Source: Microbacteriaceae bacterium PS02066 (GTDB lineage: Bacteria > Actinomycetota > Actinomycetes > Actinomycetales > Microbacteriaceae). From it: a stretch of 64,000 bases of DNA. The notes below the pieces were generated by a model. That model was not told the DNA's origin. It saw only the letters and a program-made list of their open reading frames with translations, and did no database searches. The stretch lies in the NCBI GenBank assembly GCA_029959545.1, contig JASCPH010000001.1, positions 62,001 to 126,000 of the forward strand, given 5' to 3'. Both the position numbers and the translations under genes were made by a program. Of the stretch, positions 60,637 through 64,000 are shown piece after piece (positions within the stretch are counted from its first letter, which is position 1; every line of letters begins with the position of its first letter).

Positions 60637-61998
60637 ATGAGCACCACCGAGATCATCAGAGACGTCGTCGTCATCGGCGCGGGAGCTGCGGGACTCACCG
60701 CCGCGAACGACCTCCGTAAGGCCGGTCTGTCGGTCGCCGTGCTCGAGGCGCGCGATCGCGTCGGCGGGCGCCTGTGGACCGACACGATCGAGGGTGCGAT
60801 GCTCGAGATCGGCGGCCAGTGGGTCTCTCCCGACCAGCAGGCGCTCATCGACACGGTCGCAGAGCTGGGCCTGTCCACCTTCTCGCGCTACCGCGAGGGA
60901 GACAGCGTCTATGTCGGCCCCGACGGCACGGTGGCCCGCTTCACGGGAGACGTCTTCCCGGTGGCCCCGGCCACGGCGGCCGAGATCGAACGCATCACCG
61001 CCGACCTCGACGCGATGGTCGCCGAGATCGATCCCGACCGCCCCTGGGCGCACCCGAAGGCCGCCGAGTGGGACACGATCTCGTGGGACGGTTGGCTGCG
61101 TTCGCAGACCGACGACGACGAGGCGGTGCGCAACCTCGCGTTCGCCACCGGCTCGGCGATGCTCACCAAGCCGACGCACGCCTTCTCGCTCCTGCAGTCG
61201 CTGCTGATGGCTGCCAGCGCCGGCAGCTACTCGCACCTCGTCGACGCGGACTTCATCCTCGACAAGCGCGTCGTGGGCGGCCTCCAGCAGGTGCCGCTCC
61301 TGCTCGCGGAGCGTCTGGGGGAGGACGTCCTCTTGGAGCAGCCGGTGCGCTCGCTCACCTGGGACCAGGACGGTGTCGTGGCAGAGGCCGCATCCGTCAC
61401 GGTCCGCGCTCGGCGCGCCATTCTCGCGCTCGCGCCCGTGCTGTACCCCCGCATCTCGTTCGTGCCGCCGCTGCCACGCCTGCAGCAGCAGATGCACCAG
61501 CACATCTCGATGGGCTTCGTCATCAAGGTGCACGCCGTCTACGACCGTCCGTTCTGGCGCGAGCAGGGGCTGTCCGGCACGGCGTTCAGCCCCTACGAGC
61601 TCTCGCACGAGGCCTACGACAACACGAACCACGGCGACGAGCGCGGCACGCTGGTCGGCTTCGTCTCCGACCGCAACGCCGACGATCTGTTCCGCCTGGA
61701 CGCCGCCGAGCGTAAGGAACGCATCCTCGAGTCGCTCTCGCACTACTACGGCCCCGAGGCCAAGAACCCGATCGTGTACTACGAGAGCGACTGGGGCAGC
61801 GAGGAGTGGACCCGCGGCGCGTACGCCGCGAGCTTCGATCTGGGCGGCCTTCACCGCTACGGCGCCGATCTGCGCACGGCGGTCGGGCCCATCCACCTCG
61901 CCTGCAGCGACATGGCGGGCGCCGGGTACCAGCACGTCGACGGAGCGATCCGGATGGGGCACCGTGCCGCATCCGAGATCCTCGAGGAGCTGCGCTGA
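60637..61998 (+). CDS. Flavin amine oxidase (putrescine-oxidase-like)
   Basis: A 453-aa FAD amine oxidase: V-V-I-G-A-G-A-A-G-L at about 10-19, E-A-R-D-R-V-G-G-R-L-W near 37, G-G-Q-W-V-S-P and a C-terminal FAD block (A-C-S-D-M-A-G-A-G-Y-Q-H-V-D-G-A). It resembles putrescine oxidases of Rhodococcus/Kocuria. With GabT next door, oxidation of putrescine to 4-aminobutanal is the likely reaction; other amines are possible. GAAGGAG upstream; the next gene overlaps the stop. Confidence 0.85.
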   Translation: MSTTEIIRDVVVIGAGAAGLTAANDLRKAGLSVAVLEARDRVGGRLWTDTIEGAMLEIGGQWVSPDQQALIDTVAELGLSTFSRYREGDSVYVGPDGTVARFTGDVFPVAPATAAEIERITADLDAMVAEIDPDRPWAHPKAAEWDTISWDGWLRSQTDDDEAVRNLAFATGSAMLTKPTHAFSLLQSLLMAASAGSYSHLVDADFILDKRVVGGLQQVPLLLAERLGEDVLLEQPVRSLTWDQDGVVAEAASVTVRARRAILALAPVLYPRISFVPPLPRLQQQMHQHISMGFVIKVHAVYDRPFWREQGLSGTAFSPYELSHEAYDNTNHGDERGTLVGFVSDRNADDLFRLDAAERKERILESLSHYYGPEAKNPIVYYESDWGSEEWTRGAYAASFDLGGLHRYGADLRTAVGPIHLACSDMAGAGYQHVDGAIRMGHRAASEILEELR

Positions 61999-62879
61999 TG
62001 GCCGCGCCGGTGGTCGTCGGCTACACCGCGACGGATGCGGGCGCCGACGCGCTCGCCCTGGGGGCACGGCTCGCGGTCGCGACCGGGTCCGTGCTCGAGA
62101 TCGTGATGGTCCTGCCGGGCGCACGCTCCGTCATCACGCCGCCCGACGCGGGATACGACCGGCTCGTGCGCGAGCGGGCGCACCAGTGGTTGGCGCGGGC
62201 CTCCGAGACGCTGAAGGAGACCGTCGCCCACGGTCGCCACGTGCGCTACGGCGAGTCGTTCGCCGAGGGCCTCATCGCGGCAGCCGCCGAATTCGGCGCC
62301 GGGATGATCGTCGTCGGCGCGGCCAACGGCGGACTCCGCGGACGCCACCGTCTCGGCACCGTCGCCAACGAACTCATGCACTCCTCCGATGTGCCGGTCG
62401 TGCTCGCACCGGAGGGGGCGCGCGAGGTCGCCGCATCCGTCGGCGTCGAGCGGGTCACCGCCGCGATCGGCACGAGACCCGGAGGTGACGTGCTCCTGGC
62501 CGAGGCGGCGGGTCTTGCCACCGCGTCGGGCGCGCCCCTTCGGCTGCTGTCGCTCGCGACGGTGGACCTCCCCGCCGGCGTCGACACCGGCGTCATCCGG
62601 CTCACCGAGGCGACGCACGCCGAAAAGGTGCTCGCCCAGGCGCGCGCGTCGCTCGGCGAAGGATCCGTGGCCGAGGTCGTCAGCGCGCAGGGCGCCGACA
62701 TCGAGGATGCGGTCTCGCAGATCGAATGGCTCCCCGGCGAGATCGCCATGGTCGGCTCGAGCCGACTCGCGCAGCCACGGCGGCTCTTCCTGGGCTCGAC
62801 GGCGGCGAAGATGCTGCACGTGCTGCCCGTTCCCATGATCGTGGTGCCACGCACCCGCAACGCAGAAGGGGCTCGATGA
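61998..62879 (+). CDS. Tandem universal stress protein
   Basis: A 293-aa protein with two USP domains (about 1-140 and 150-290). The first has the ATP-loop-like G-A-A-N-G-G-L-R-G-R-H-R-L-G-T-V-A; the second has G-S-S-R-L-A-Q-P-R-R-L-F-L-G-S-T. Overlaps the amine oxidase by 1 nt (TGATG) and the permease gene by 4 nt. USP next to APC permeases is a common actinobacterial pairing and may modulate transport. Confidence 0.87.
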   Translation: MAAPVVVGYTATDAGADALALGARLAVATGSVLEIVMVLPGARSVITPPDAGYDRLVRERAHQWLARASETLKETVAHGRHVRYGESFAEGLIAAAAEFGAGMIVVGAANGGLRGRHRLGTVANELMHSSDVPVVLAPEGAREVAASVGVERVTAAIGTRPGGDVLLAEAAGLATASGAPLRLLSLATVDLPAGVDTGVIRLTEATHAEKVLAQARASLGEGSVAEVVSAQGADIEDAVSQIEWLPGEIAMVGSSRLAQPRRLFLGSTAAKMLHVLPVPMIVVPRTRNAEGAR

Positions 62880-64000
62880 TGAGCGCACCCGAATCGCAGG
62901 CCGTCGCGGCCGAGACCGGCGGACTCTCCAAGAAGGGGCTCTCCGCGGGAACGGTGGGCCTGATCGGCGCCGTGGTCATCGGCATCTCCTGCATCGCGCC
63001 CGCCTACACGCTGACCGCGGCGCTCGGCCCCACGGTCTCCGCGGTCGGGGTGCAGGTGCCGGCGATCATCCTGGTCGGTTTCATCCCGATGCTGCTGGTG
63101 GCGTTCGGCTACCGCGAGCTGAACCGGCGCATGCCCGACTCCGGCACCTCGTTCACCTGGGCCACGCGCGCCTTCGGCCCCTGGATCGGCTGGATGGCCG
63201 GGTGGGGTCTGGTGGCCGCCACCATCCTCGTGCTCTCCAACCTGGCCGGAATCGCCGTCGACTTCCTGTTCCTGCTGATCGCCCAGGTCACCCAGAACCC
63301 CTCGATCGCCGACATCGCGGCGCAGCCGGGGGTCAACGTCCTCGTGTGCCTCGCGTTCATGGCGGCGGCCACCTTCGTCTCGTACCGCGATATGCAGACG
63401 ACGCAGAAGCTGCAGTACGTGCTGGTCGGGTTCCAGGTGGTGGTCCTGGTCGTGTTCGCGGTCGCCGCGATCATCGAGACGATGAACGGCAACGGCTTCG
63501 ATGCGACCCCGTTCGACTGGTCATGGTTCGACCCGTTCGCCGTCTCGTCGTTCAGCTCCTTCGCTGCGGGTCTCTCCCTGTCGATCTTCATCTTCTGGGG
63601 GTGGGACGTCACCCTCACCATGAACGAGGAGACCAAGGATCCCGACAAGACGCCGGGTCGCGCGGCGACCATCACTGTCCTGGTGATCGTCGCGCTGTAC
63701 CTGCTGCTCGCGGTCTCGCTCATCATGTTCGCCGGCGTCGGCACGGGGGAGTTCGGGCTCGGCAACCCCGACATCCAGGACAACGTGTTCTTCCACCTGT
63801 CAGGACCGGTGCTGGGCCCGCTCGCGGCCCTCGTGTCGCTTGCGGTGCTCACCAGCTCCGCCTCGTCGCTGCAGTCGACCTTCGTGTCGCCGGCGCGCAC
63901 GCTGCTGGCCATGGGGCACTACGGCGCCCTGCCGGAGCGCTTCGCCAAGGTGAGCCCCCGCTTCTTCACGCCGGGCTTCGCGACGATCGTCGCCTCCGTC
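62876..64000 (+). CDS. APC-family amino acid/amine permease (cut by window edge)
   Basis: The first 375 residues of an APC transporter: the cytosolic start (S-A-P-E-S-Q-A-V), helix 1 with I-G-A-V-V-I-G-I-S-C-I-A-P-A-Y, G-W-M-A-G-W-G near helix 3, and at least nine helices before the sequence runs out at 64000. It probably imports the amine or amino acid degraded by the oxidase and GabT. Start is ATG 62876 or 62879 (ATGATG), overlapping the USP stop. Confidence 0.85.
   Translation, partial: MMSAPESQAVAAETGGLSKKGLSAGTVGLIGAVVIGISCIAPAYTLTAALGPTVSAVGVQVPAIILVGFIPMLLVAFGYRELNRRMPDSGTSFTWATRAFGPWIGWMAGWGLVAATILVLSNLAGIAVDFLFLLIAQVTQNPSIADIAAQPGVNVLVCLAFMAAATFVSYRDMQTTQKLQYVLVGFQVVVLVVFAVAAIIETMNGNGFDATPFDWSWFDPFAVSSFSSFAAGLSLSIFIFWGWDVTLTMNEETKDPDKTPGRAATITVLVIVALYLLLAVSLIMFAGVGTGEFGLGNPDIQDNVFFHLSGPVLGPLAALVSLAVLTSSASSLQSTFVSPARTLLAMGHYGALPERFAKVSPRFFTPGFATIVASV

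Noticed and set aside
61..64000. CRISPR array
   Set aside because: No regularly spaced repeats with unique spacers were seen; the repeated palindromes are isolated single elements.

Overview
The window is high-GC actinobacterial DNA, most likely from Microbacterium or a close Microbacteriaceae relative. This is inferred from the GC content, from many start codons sitting 6-8 nt after a TANNNT -10 box (leaderless genes), from a DUF222/13E12 protein, from the MaoC-MaoC-MurB gene order and from a RamB-aceA-aceB glyoxylate locus. No rRNA and no CRISPR array was seen. The only tRNA sequence is the 3' part of a tRNA-Met.

Layout. (1) 1-6.27 kb is the right end of a prophage that continues off the left edge. 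It holds small membrane/holin-like proteins, a tail-type protein, an SGNH-hydrolase-like protein, a XerD-like recombinase, a PH-domain membrane protein and a phage integrase transcribed toward the left. It ends at an attachment site made of a tRNA-Met(CAT) 3' fragment. (2) 6.4-9.5 kb holds a LysR regulator divergent from a folate-independent methionine synthase pair (MesX/DUF1852 and MesD). (3) 9.5-14.2 kb holds a PucR regulator, an NCS1 permease and an amidohydrolase, probably a nucleobase-like uptake and deamination unit. (4) 14.2-16.5 kb holds a VOC protein, a D,D-carboxypeptidase-like protein and a decayed gene.

(5) 16.5-29.9 kb is an acquired metal/metalloid resistance island. At its left end is a recombinase remnant, an XRE regulator and an unusual 653-aa protein with six zinc ribbons and an integrase-like C-terminus. 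Then come ArsR plus a flavoprotein, the CmtR-type sensor with a P-type ATPase and thioredoxin-like protein, and the operon trxB-trxA-acr3-arsRC-arsC. The right part is decayed: a frameshifted umuC, two small coupled hypothetical genes, and a dprA fragment fused against a DUF222 gene that has lost its HNH end.

(6) 31-48 kb is mostly chromosomal housekeeping: epimerase, SRPBCC, FAD oxidoreductase, MetY with a CoA-binding protein, ClC channel, TauE, HadAB-like dehydratases with MurB, a MerR regulator, an aminotransferase and CofE. Several deletion scars are scattered through it. (7) 47-51.7 kb is the glyoxylate shunt (aceB, aceA, divergent RamB). (8) 51.8-57.5 kb is a PhnDCEE-type ABC transporter with a HAD phosphatase and an RpiR/SIS regulator; one permease gene is frameshifted. 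(9) 57.6-64 kb is a putative putrescine/GABA unit: PucR regulator, GabT, flavin amine oxidase, tandem universal stress protein and an APC permease cut by the window edge.

Points that stand out are the zinc-ribbon integrase module, the LysR-MesX-MesD unit with a palindromic operator over the regulator's own -10 box, the phosphonate-type transporter under a sugar-phosphate-type regulator, three divergent gene pairs that have both lost their 5' ends, and two families of intergenic palindromic repeats.
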